From the NCBI GenBank assembly GCA_024220525.1, contig JAMYWO010000116.1, positions 68,951 to 95,816 of the forward strand: a DNA stretch of 26,866 nt, given 5' to 3'. Position 1 is the first letter of the stretch; each line of letters begins with the position of its first letter. The translations under genes were made by a program, and so were the position numbers. Below, in pieces: positions 18,751-26,866 of the stretch. The notes under the pieces were generated by a model, which saw only the letters and a list, made by a program, of their open reading frames with translations, searched no databases and was not told the origin of the DNA. The DNA comes from Cochliopodium minus (lineage: Eukaryota; Discosea; Himatismenida; Cochliopodiidae).

Positions 18751-20578
18751 TTAATTATCTATTTCATATTTTTTATCAGGGGAACCCGTATCCTTTTCTT
18801 TTTCTCCATCAATCTTTATGAAGCTTGTGATTTCGATTTCTTGTATTTTATTTAAATAATCAATAGCTCCTATCAAATCATTTTTCAACAATTTTTCTAT
18901 TGCCTTTTGGTAGATCAATTCTTCTTTCTGAGGGGTGAAGAATTTCATGATTTCTCCCAATGAAAAAGTGTCATGTTCTTTCTTCTTTTCAGCACCTCCT
19001 ATTGCGCTAGGATGTCTCACCGTATCACTTACTTTTTGATAATGAAGAGGCAATAAAAAATTGGGAGCATAATCGTAATCAATAATAACAGCACTTGACT
19101 TTGCTTTTTCAAGTAAATTTTTATTCCTGAGATCTATGAAAATAACATTGAATAGACGAATATCTCCATGACAAACATTATCTTCGTGAAGAATTAAAAG
19201 TTGTTTACAAAAATCAAGCAAATGAAGAACAATTTTAGGTGTATGACTTCCTTGAATGTGATCATAGGTCAATATTAAGAATTCAGAATTCACCTCTTCG
19301 ATTTTTGAATTGAATTGGGAAAGATACTTTTCGTACAAGTCTGGTTTTCTTCTATAATTGGGTATCCTATCTAAATAGTCATAAATTTTGAAAACTTTAA
19401 GTGAATGAAGATCTATTCCAACATTCTTTCCACAAGGAACCCATCCATAAAAAGTATGTTTGTTATCAAGAATGTAGGTTGATGTTTCAACCATACTTTG
19501 AATAGTTCTTTCAACGTCCTCAGCAGAAGGGTTTGTTTTGATGAAAATTGGGAAGGATTTAATTTTTTTGTCTTCTGTGTAATGATCAAATGCAACAACA
19601 GAATAGGCAATAGAAATTAGCTTTCCAAAATCTCCCTCTTTGTCAGATACATTCCACAACAGAGATAAATAAGCAGGATTCGAATGGTTGGTAATTCTTA
19701 AACTAAGATCAAAAAATCTCAGATTTTGGCAATCTTTATTCTTTGATTTTAAAAAGAAATAAAAAATTGAATTTAAATATTATTGAAATGAATATTCCAC
19801 CATGGGACCTCTTCCAACTTCTATTATTCCTGTTGGTTCATTTAATTTATCTTTTTCATCAAATTCCATCATTAAAATTTTGCTTTTGTTGGATTGAAAA
19901 AGATCTTCACTCTTATGGGTCAAAGGAAATTGATGAATAAATGTTTTTAAAGGAAAATGCTCGCTCAATTTTATAGCAAGGAATCCGCCAAAAAATGATT
20001 CATGTATTTTCGAGAATGGTAAATTTTTATTCCTAAAAAAAGGTAACTGATTTTTCTTTAAATCCTGTCCAATCTTATGCCCTTCATCTTCTTTATTAAA
20101 TTTTTGGAAAGTTTTTTTTGCTTGAATAAAAACAGGATGCCCCGATATTGCTATCCTGTGGTTTTCCAATTTTTGAGAAGAAGTGTAACTAGAATTCTTT
20201 AAAAACATATCTCTATTTTGTTTTATTCTTGGGATTTAAATTAACTTAAGAATAAAAAATTTTTGTTAACCTTGTTTTGTGTTCTGATAAATTATTTTTT
20301 AGAAGCCTTTCCTCTTTTTCCTTTTTCATTTCTGCAAACAAAATTTTCATATTTTCTTTGAGTTTTTCTCCCTTGAACCCTAATTTACCAAATAACTTTA
20401 ACAGTCCTTTTTCTTCTATATTTGAGTTCAATAACTTTTCTAGTGTATTTGTTTCTTCATTCTTTTTTAATACTTCATATAATAAGAAAACTATTGTTCC
20501 TAGTTCAGCAGGTAATATGAAATCGATACTCGAAAGAAATTTATCCAGATTGTCTTTCTTGTTTGTTGGATCTTTCAT
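18751..20578 (-). CDS. Protein with C-terminal kinase-like fold, probably Crinkler (CRN)-type nuclease-kinase
   Basis: Three exons (20578-20271, 20227-19801, 19740-18751; phases 2 and 0) give 574 residues. Residues 1-110 are helical and Lys/Glu-rich. The middle (about 130-330) holds ILMMEFDEKDK, then GIIEVGRGPM, then SLLWNVSDKEGDFGKLISIAYS, an order reminiscent of restriction-endonuclease-fold domains (E-x-G/K then Q-x-x-Y). The C-terminal part has kinase motifs HGDIRLFNVIF (catalytic Asp, near 436) and IIDYDYA in place of DFG (near 465), then RHPSAIGG and HDTFSLGEIM. The HGDIR and IDYDYA pair is typical of kinase domains in Crinkler-RHS effectors, which are widespread in protists and fungi. 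I cannot confirm the nuclease half. The second donor, GTGGAA, is weak, so that exon edge is the least certain. The start codon is 40 bases from the divergent methyltransferase start. Confidence 0.65.
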
Positions 20579-20618
20579 TTTTTTTTTTTATTAATTGAAG
20601 TTAGAAAAAAAAAAAAAA
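20579..20618. promoter_or_regulatory. 40-bp shared head-to-head intergenic region
   Basis: Two start codons face away from each other 40 bases apart. The region is a T12 tract, a short ATTAATTGAAGTTAG core, and an A15 tract, so each gene has an A-tract directly before its ATG on its own sense strand. If both ATGs are right, untranslated leaders and a bidirectional promoter must be very short or overlap the coding regions. Confidence 0.55.
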
Positions 20619-23600
20619 ATGAATGACAAAAACACCAAAGAAACAATTGATAATATTCCTTCAAATGAAATTAATGTGAATCCCAATAATGGTTCCTCCG
20701 AGAATATTCAGCCAAATGATGTGAATAATAAAAAGGATAATATTGTGAATGATAGACCTTTGACTAAAGCAGAAAGATTATTTGTAAAACAACCTTTTCT
20801 ATTTTTATGATTTGGTTTTGGTTCATATAAGAAGATATCCTCTTATATCATATAGATTAAAAATACATTAATACATCAATCCATTGAATGAAATGTTCAA
20901 TTAAAGATATTATTAAGATATTCCTTTATGAATTTTGGAATAAATCTTTCAAAAAGAAATTATGAACTATTAAAATCAAGGATTCAAGACTAGATCATTC
21001 AAACAAAATACATAATAAAAATTCAAAAATTATTCTGAAAATTTTCTCAACAAATTAAAAATAAAAAAAAGAAATTAGCAGGAGGAAATCTGGGAAAGGG
21101 ATTGGGAAAAAATGAAGATGGGATGTTAGAACCGATTCAAGTTCAAACAAGAGTAGGACTCTCAGGACTGGGTTTCAATTTCAGCGAAATTAAGCCTCAA
21201 AAGCACGAGCAACCCACTTTAGACATCAATGTTGATGAAATGACTCTCATTTCTTTTATCTCATCTGAGAAGGAGGTTTTACTTAAACAAGATGATATTG
21301 AGGGTTGGATGAAAATAGGAGAGGTCAAAATTTTTTTTTCTTATTTTTATTTTTATTTTTATTTATTTTTATTTTTATTTTTATTTTTATTTTTATTTTT
21401 TAGAAAACAGATGATGTGGATTATGGTCTTTTTTGTGACCCAGAACTCGTAAAGATTTTGTTTGATACAAAAGTAAAATTTTCATTTTCCAGATTTTTGA
21501 ATATTTTTGAATATTTTTGAATATTTTTGAATATTTTTGAATATTTTTGAATATTTTTGAATATTTTTTCATTTTTTTTTTATTTTTTTTTTTCATTTTT
21601 TTTATTTTTTTGAAAATTTGAAGGTTATATTTGACAAAGTTTCAGAGCAACAATTTTGTAGAGCAAGAAACACATGTAATCCTTATGAAAGAGCAGGGAA
21701 GGGAATATTCATCAACAGAGCGGCTTTGAAAATTGCTTCGGTGGATACCATGATCAACTTTACTGGTCATTTCCCAACCAAAATTGAAAATAGAAAACTA
21801 ATTGATGAGAATAATGGTGAAGGAAACGAAAGTAAAAATAAATTTTATTTCGCTGATATTGCAGCTGGACCTGGTAAAAATAATAAAAAAAAAATCAAAA
21901 AAATAATGATAATAAAAACTTAATAAAAAATCAAAAAAAATTATCAACAATAAAAAAATAGTAAAAAAAAATAAAAAAAAAATATTAAATTTAATAAAAA
22001 ATTAAAAATAAATCAAAAAAAAAATTATCAACAATAAAAAAATAATAAAAAAAATAAAAAAATTTCTAAAGAATAAATTCAAAAAAAATTAAAAAATTAT
22101 TAACAATGAAAAAATAATTAAAATAATAAATAATTTTTTTTCCCAATTTAAAATTTATAAATCTTGATTTATTAATAATTGTTTTTGAAATTAATAGGAG
22201 GGTTTACAGAGTATATATTTTACAGAATGAAAGATAGGGCAGTGGGATGGGGAATGACGATAAAAAGTGAGAGTCCTCATTTGGATTGGAAGGTGGAGAC
22301 TTTCAAAGCGGGGGATTCCATGATTCACGCTATCCAAAACTTCCGCATCACTTATGGTGAAGATGACACTGGTGATGTCACCAAAGAATGCAATATCAGA
22401 TGTTTGGATCGCCTTGTTAATGAAGAAACTAACCATGTTGGTTTGGATCTTCTCATGGCTGATGGTGTAAAAAAAAAAAAAAAGATTATTTTTTTCGTGA
22501 TGATTTTTTAGAAGTTTAAAATTTCATGATTTATTTTATGATTTTTAAAAGTTTAAATTTAATCTATTTTTATTTTTAAATTTTATTTTTTGATTTTTAA
22601 ATTTTTTTTTTAAATAATTTTTATTAATTTTATTTTTATTTTTTATTTTTTCATTTTTTTTATTTTTTTATTTTTTATTTTTTTATTTTTTTTATTTTTT
22701 TATTTTTTTATTTTTATTTTTTTTATTAGGGAATAGATACTAGTGGAGAAGAAAACTACCAAGAAGACAGATCGAAACATTTGGTACTGGGAGAATTCAT
22801 AACAGCATTGTTGTGTTTGAAAAAAGGCGGTTCATTCGTTTGCAAACTGTTTGATAATTTTAGAGAGTTCACAGTGGGGCTCATTTATATTTCTTACCTT
22901 TTGTTTGAAGAGATTTCCATTGTCAATCCTCAAACCAGTCGTCCTGCTAATAGTGAGAGGTACATTGTTTGTCACAAGTTGAAATACAAAAATCATTTTT
23001 TGGTGGATTATTTATTTAAGGTACAAAAAAATAAAATAAAATAATAAAATAAAATAAAAAATAAAATACAAAAAAAAAAAAGAATTAAAATAAATAAAAA
23101 ATCAAACTATTTCAAAATAAAAAAAAAATCATTAATTTAGGTTAACACCACTTTGCATTCTCTAAAAGTGGAAAACAAAGAGGATGTATTGCAGATAGTT
23201 CCCTTGTCTCTTATTCAAAATGACAAAGTTTTCATTGAGTATATTCGCTCTACCAACATTTCTTTCTTAAAAAATCAGCTTCAGTTTCTCAAATTGATAG
23301 TTTTGTACATAGAGGATCCGACCTTGGTTCCTCCTGTTGACCAGTCTCTCATTGCAGAGCGTATTTTTCGTGTTTTGGATGTTCCTTTGAACACTCCAAA
23401 GAAATATAATAATAAATTTAATAATAATAACAATAATAAATATAATAATTTTTCTTACAATAATAATAAAAAATATAACAATAAATATAATAAAAACAGA
23501 TACAATAACAACAATGACAACAATAATAACAGAAGCAATAATGATTACTATAATAATAAAGGCCATTATGATGAACTAGACAAGCCTTTGAACTCTAAAT

Positions 23601-23911
23601 ACGATAAAAACAATAAATCATACACCAAACACAGTGACAATGATAGAAGAAACAGAAATTACAACAATAACTACGATAAAAACAATAATTACAACAGTAG
23701 AAATAGAAATCATGAAAGAGAAAGTCCTGATTATGAGAGGGATTATGACAGAAACAACAGAAAGAATGAAAGGGACTATGACAGAGGATATCAAAATGAA
23801 AGGAATGACAGATATGATAGGAATGAAAGGAGAAGAGACAGAAGCCCTTATGAGAGAAAAAGGAGTAATTCCCGTGATAAATATAAAGAAAACAAACGAT
23901 ACAAAAAATAA
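20619..23911 (+). CDS. Cap-specific mRNA 2'-O-methyltransferase (CMTR1/FtsJ-like) with G-patch
   Basis: Seven exons (20619-20783, 21072-21323, 21404-21472, 21624-21873, 22198-22466, 22730-23020, 23141-23911) give 688 residues. A polar, Asn-rich head ends in LTKAERLF and joins a G-patch-like segment GGNLGKGLGKNEDG (about 59-72). The methyltransferase has NPYERAGKGIFINRAALK, SAM-binding DIAAGPGGFTEY (about 240-251), the catalytic Asp in LLMADGG, Lys in GGSFVCKLFD and Glu in SRPANSERYIVCHKLK. This is the FtsJ-type K-D-K-E arrangement of CMTR proteins, which methylate the first transcribed nucleotide of capped mRNA in the nucleus. From about residue 519 there is an Asn/Tyr/Lys run, then an Arg/Asp/Glu-rich, RS-like tail (about 566-688). 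The acceptor at 21071 is chosen over the nearby CAG because it keeps frame. The gene is complete, and the repeat-filled introns here all join in phase. Confidence 0.92.
21340..21400. repeat. ATTTTT tract in methyltransferase intron
   Basis: About ten ATTTTT units fill the 80-base intron 21324-21403. The exons on both sides join in phase 0 (WMKIGE to KTDDVDYG), so this is a normal intron. Confidence 0.85.
21494..21568. repeat. Tandem 10-mer TTTTTGAATA, about seven copies
   Basis: The decamer TTTTTGAATA repeats about seven times without error in the 151-base intron 21473-21623 of the methyltransferase gene. The same decamer occurs about twice in the PP2C intron at 17648-17672, so the unit is shared between introns of two genes rather than being a private slippage product. 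Confidence 0.9.
21874..22197 (+). other. 324-base A-rich intron
   Basis: This intron of the methyltransferase gene contains irregular, partly repeated A-rich phrases such as TTATCAACAATAAAAAAATA (seen at about 21939 and 22027). It joins AGP to GGFTEY in phase 1. The adjacent intron 22467-22729 (263 bases) is T-rich, with ATTTTTT runs from about 22620. No gene is seen in either. Confidence 0.7.
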
Positions 23912-23959
23912 ATCTTTTTTTTTTCCAATCTTTTCAGTTTATTTTACAAATTTTTTTTT
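23912..23959. terminator. Convergent 3' ends, 48-base gap
   Basis: The methyltransferase stop overlaps AATAAA. TTTATT at 23938-23943 reads AATAAA on the minus strand, about 17 bases beyond the stop of the opposing gene. The two transcripts' 3' ends must therefore nearly touch or overlap. Signal use is inferred. Confidence 0.45.
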
Positions 23960-24739
23960 TTATTTTTCTTCGAAATTTATTGCGTATTTGTTGAGATTGT
24001 CCAATTGCTTCAATTTGTTTATGAATTGATCTCTTCTCTCGATCTCATATTCAATAAAATTGTCTCCTGTCCTCCAATGGATTTCAATACCGAAATTTGT
24101 CTTGGATAACTTGAAAATACTTTTGATATCCTTCAATTCCTTTTTATCTCTCACTATGCTGTTTTCTTGGATCACTCTATACAGATATTTGGATGTCATT
24201 CTTAATGTTCTTGTTTGATCATACACTATCCCGGTTCTTTTCACGAGATATTCTTCGAAATTTTCGTTAGAAGGGAATATATATTTTTCTGTTCCCCACA
24301 AATAATTGTATGACAATGATCTCCTGTTGAGACATTAAAATAAGATTAATTTTAATGTTACAAAATTATATAATAAGAGGATATTCTATGAATTAACTGT
24401 ATTGAAGCTGATTGGCAATATTAAAAGTATTTTAATTTTAATTGTTTACACATATTCTGTTGGGATATTTATAAATGAGGACCAATAACTTAATTTTGGC
24501 CTTTCAGTTGATGTTTTAACCATTTCTTCATTATTATTTTTCTCTATCAAATTGATTTCTCCTTCTTCTTGTGATACATCTTTATCTTCTTTTTTATCCA
24601 ATATATCATTCACAGCATAATTCATTTTGGAAATGCTAATTTCGTTTGATTTAGTTTTGTTATTCTCTTCAAATCTATTATAATCTTTATATACAGAAAT
24701 AGAATCATTATATTCATCATGATCATTCTTATTATCCAT
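23960..24739 (-). CDS. Uncharacterised two-exon protein, possible PH-like C-terminal domain
   Basis: Exons 24739-24450 and 24323-23960 join in phase 2 into 217 residues. The first 80 residues are acidic and polar (MDNKNDHDEYND; EDKDVSQEEGEINLIEKN) and look disordered. The C-terminal 130 residues look folded, alternating strands and a final helix: SLSYNYLWGTEKYIFP, EEYLVKRTGIVYD, TRTLRMTSKYLYRVI, ELKDIKSIFKL, FGIEIHWRTGDNFIEYEIER and RDQFINKLKQL. The seven-strand-plus-helix rhythm with a Trp-less end suggests a PH-like fold of the kind at the N-terminus of RME-8/DNAJC13-type proteins, but I do not recognise the family with confidence. No membrane segment or catalytic motif is visible. The ATG at 24739 is the first in an open exon. 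Confidence 0.7.
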
Positions 24740-25026
24740 ATTTTGCCTTTTTTTATTTTTAATTAAGTTTGAAAATAAAGTTATTTTTTAATAAAAAAAA
24801 CTGAGAAAAATAATTTCACCAAAACAATTTAAAATTAGTTTAAAGATCAATTAAATTTGAGAACAACTTTGACTTTAATTGTTATTATGATCATTCACTT
24901 CCTCAATTGAGATTCCGTACTTCAAAAATCATTTTCAAGTTCATCACTTTATTTAGAAAAGAATGTTAACAATTAAATAAAAATTAATTTAATAATTAGA
25001 AAATTAATTTAATAAAAAAGTTTTTT
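24740..25026. other. Intergenic region, 287 bases
   Basis: The region lies between the start of the uncharacterised gene and the stop of the MFE hydratase half, both on the minus strand. It should hold the promoter of the former and the 3' end of the latter. It is mixed A/T-rich sequence with no frame, array or RNA-like structure that I can see. Confidence 0.4.
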
Positions 25027-26851
25027 TTAAAGGTTAGATTTTCCCTTAGAAACATTCAACTTGACAACAGCATTAGAAAGAACATATTTGCCTCTCTCAA
25101 GGGTCTTAGTTCTGAAAACGATGGTCTCGTCATCAATCTTCCACATCTCAGTAATCAAAGTCTCACCAGGGAAGACGTGGGAAGAGAAGCGGACGCGGAT
25201 GCTTTTGAAGAGGCTGGTGTCGTTGTTACAGAAGTGTTGGATCACTGCTCTTCCTGCGTGGCCGAATGTGCAGAGGCCGTGGAGGATTGGTTTGTCGAAG
25301 CCTCCAATTTGACTCATTTGAGGATCCTAATTAATAAAAGATAATTTAAAATTAAAAGATTTATAAAAATAAAAGAAATAAAAAATAAAAAAATAAAAAA
25401 ATAAATAATAAATAAATAATGATAAAAAAATTAATAATAAAATATAAAGAATAAAAAATAAAAATAAAAAAATAAATAAAATTAAAAAAAAAAAATAAAA
25501 AATGTTGAAAAACTAATTACGATGTGGAGCGGATTGGTATCTCCTCCTGCAAGTCTATACCTATTTTTTTATCAGTAAAAATAAAATTTTTTTTTTCTTT
25601 TTAAAATATTTTTTAATTTTTTTTACCACAAAGCTTGACTTTGCATGGTTTTTTCTTGGTGAACAGCATCAGGTTGGCGTTGAGGAGGATCATAGGAAGG
25701 AGGTTTAGGACCTCTTTCTCCACCAAACCCACCAATACCCCTAATGAACATGCTGAATCTGTTGTAGAACACTTCTTCTCCCTTCTCGTCTTTTGCGATT
25801 GTATCCAAATTCAACAATGCTGCATTTCCTTTGTCTATTGAAAAAATTAAAAAAATTAAAAAAATTTAAATCTTAAAAATATTTCAATTATTTTCATTGA
25901 ATTTCGAACATGATTTTTCATTTGTTTTAATTTTTTTTTAAACATTTTTTTTGATTTTTTATTTTTTATTTTTTTTTATTTTTTTTGTTTCGAACATTTT
26001 TATTTTTTTGTTAAATATTTTTTTTGATGATTAATTTTCTATATTAATTTTTTTATTATTTTTTTTTTTCACCGTAGATACTGGAGACACTAGGAAAGAT
26101 TTCCAAAGTTCCGCTTGGTGCAAGAGGTTTGCGGACTTCGAGGTATTGTTCCCCGTGTAACAACATCATAGGGTTGAATCTAATTCCCGGAAATCCTCCA
26201 CTAATTATATCAATCAGTCTCACCATTACAACTCCTATTTATTTAACAATTTTAAGAAAGAATTAAAAATGATTTTTAAAATGAGATAAAATAGAAAAAA
26301 TTTTAAACATAATTAAAATTAAAATTCAACAAAATAAAATTCAAGAGTAATATTTAAAAATAAAAATAAATCTTGAATAATTATGTAAAAAATAAATATG
26401 GAACAAATAAAATTAAAAAAATATTTAAAATGAGATTAAATTAAAAACAAATCTCGAGTGACAAATTTTAAAATAAAAAATAAAATAAATGTAAAACATT
26501 TAAAAAATAAATATAAAACAATATAAAAAAAAAATGTAAAAAATGTAATGAAAATAAGAAATAATTAGAATTTTTTTTAAAAAAAGAAAAATGTACCAAT
26601 GGTAGGAATGGCAGTAAAATCAGAACTGTTTTCATAAGTAAACTTCAATTGAGTAGGATCAGTGACATTTTCAGAAGAAGCACCAATGGACAAGTTGTAA
26701 AGGATGAGGTCTTTTTGTTCGTATTTTATTTTGTGCGAAGGGAACTTGTGGGCGAGTGCTTTCTTTACGTTGACTGGTCCGTCTGTCTCTGTTGTTTCAT
26801 TGTTTTCTGTTGCTTCTTCTTGGCTGCTTGAAATGTAGCTCATCAGTTTTC
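25027..26851 (-). CDS. Peroxisomal multifunctional enzyme type 2, 3' half: MaoC-like enoyl-CoA hydratase 2
   Basis: Five exons (26851-26597, 26234-26073, 25834-25627, 25560-25521, 25326-25027; phases 1, 1, 2, 0) encode about 321 residues. The first exon opens needing one base and reads [13 protein letters not shown], then a linker, then [20 protein letters not shown] and YNLSIGAS, the start of the MFE-2 hydratase region. The hydratase-2 motif is [16 protein letters not shown], with the catalytic Asp and His, followed by [18 protein letters not shown]. It hydrates trans-2-enoyl-CoA to (3R)-hydroxyacyl-CoA, the substrate of the dehydrogenase half at 11916-13471. No start codon belongs to this half: ATG 26843 lies inside the linker. 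Joining to the dehydrogenase half gives 1824 nt, exactly 608 codons. The protein ends KGKSNL; SNL is a plausible variant peroxisomal targeting signal, and there is no SCP2 domain. Confidence 0.9.
25372..25503. repeat. Irregular AAATAAAAA tract in the MFE intron
   Basis: The 194-base intron 25327-25520 is mostly imperfect AAATAAA and TAAAAAA units. The flanking exons join in phase 0 within the catalytic motif (NPLHI to DPQMS), so the intron is genuine and the gene is continuous here. Confidence 0.75.
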
Positions 26852-26866
26852 CTTTTTAAAAAATAA

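Noticed and set aside
23267-23566. Ile/Val-rich minus-strand frame
   Set aside because: It is the complement of AAT/AAC codon runs in the methyltransferase tail.
1-26866. tRNA, rRNA or other structured RNA genes
   Set aside because: No cloverleaf-like G/C-rich segment or conserved rRNA sequence was found by eye on either strand; a covariance-model search was not possible.
1-26866. Alternative genetic code (TAA/TAG as Gln, ciliate-like)
   Set aside because: Every complete protein ends at the expected place at TAA and no conserved domain contains an in-frame stop once introns are removed.

Overview
The window looks like nuclear DNA of an AT-rich, intron-rich unicellular eukaryote. Genes are cut by many short introns with GT..AG ends (donors mostly GTAAA or GTATT), and the introns are almost pure A/T. 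All complete reading frames end in TAA under the standard code, and genes sit tens to hundreds of bases apart on alternating strands. The protein set (Akt-type kinase, twinfilin, peroxisomal multifunctional enzyme, cap methyltransferase, asparagine runs) fits a free-living amoeboid protist, for example an amoebozoan or heterolobosean. I cannot fix the lineage, and I see no bacterial, viral or transposon genes.

Layout, left to right: 5' half of a PH-domain AGC kinase (-); ankyrin protein (+); last exon of a CLC chloride channel (-); MOV10-like RNA helicase cut off just after Walker A (-); catalytically dead caspase fused to ankyrin repeats (+); 3' half of an AGC kinase (-); dehydrogenase half of a peroxisomal multifunctional enzyme, MFE (-); complete twinfilin (+); MFSD8-like transporter lacking its N-terminal half (-); one isolated XPB helicase exon (-); PP2C phosphatase lacking its N-terminus (+); protein with a Crinkler-like kinase fold (-); complete cap methyltransferase with a G-patch (+); uncharacterised two-exon gene (-); hydratase half of the MFE (-).

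The main result is that every incomplete gene is cut inside an intron, most of them filled with a TAAAAAA heptamer array. The two kinase halves (85-1703 and 10193-11637) join in exact splice phase into one 460-residue Akt-like protein. The two MFE halves (11916-13471 and 25027-26851) join in exact phase into one 607-residue protein. In both, the 3' half lies transcriptionally upstream of the 5' half. By contrast the helicase/CLC and XPB/MFSD8 junctions are out of phase. The window is therefore a concatenation of about five segments joined through intron repeats in the wrong order. The most economical explanation is misassembly through the shared repeat. Real alternatives are scrambled or circular DNA, or split genes rejoined by trans-splicing.

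Within segments, genes are intact and ordinary in layout: head-to-head pairs share short intergenic regions (40 bp at 20579-20618) and convergent pairs are 48-160 bp apart. No common pathway links the genes. The most unusual coding regions are the pseudo-caspase/ankyrin protein, the putative Crinkler-type nuclease-kinase protein and the RRM-bearing MOV10-like helicase.
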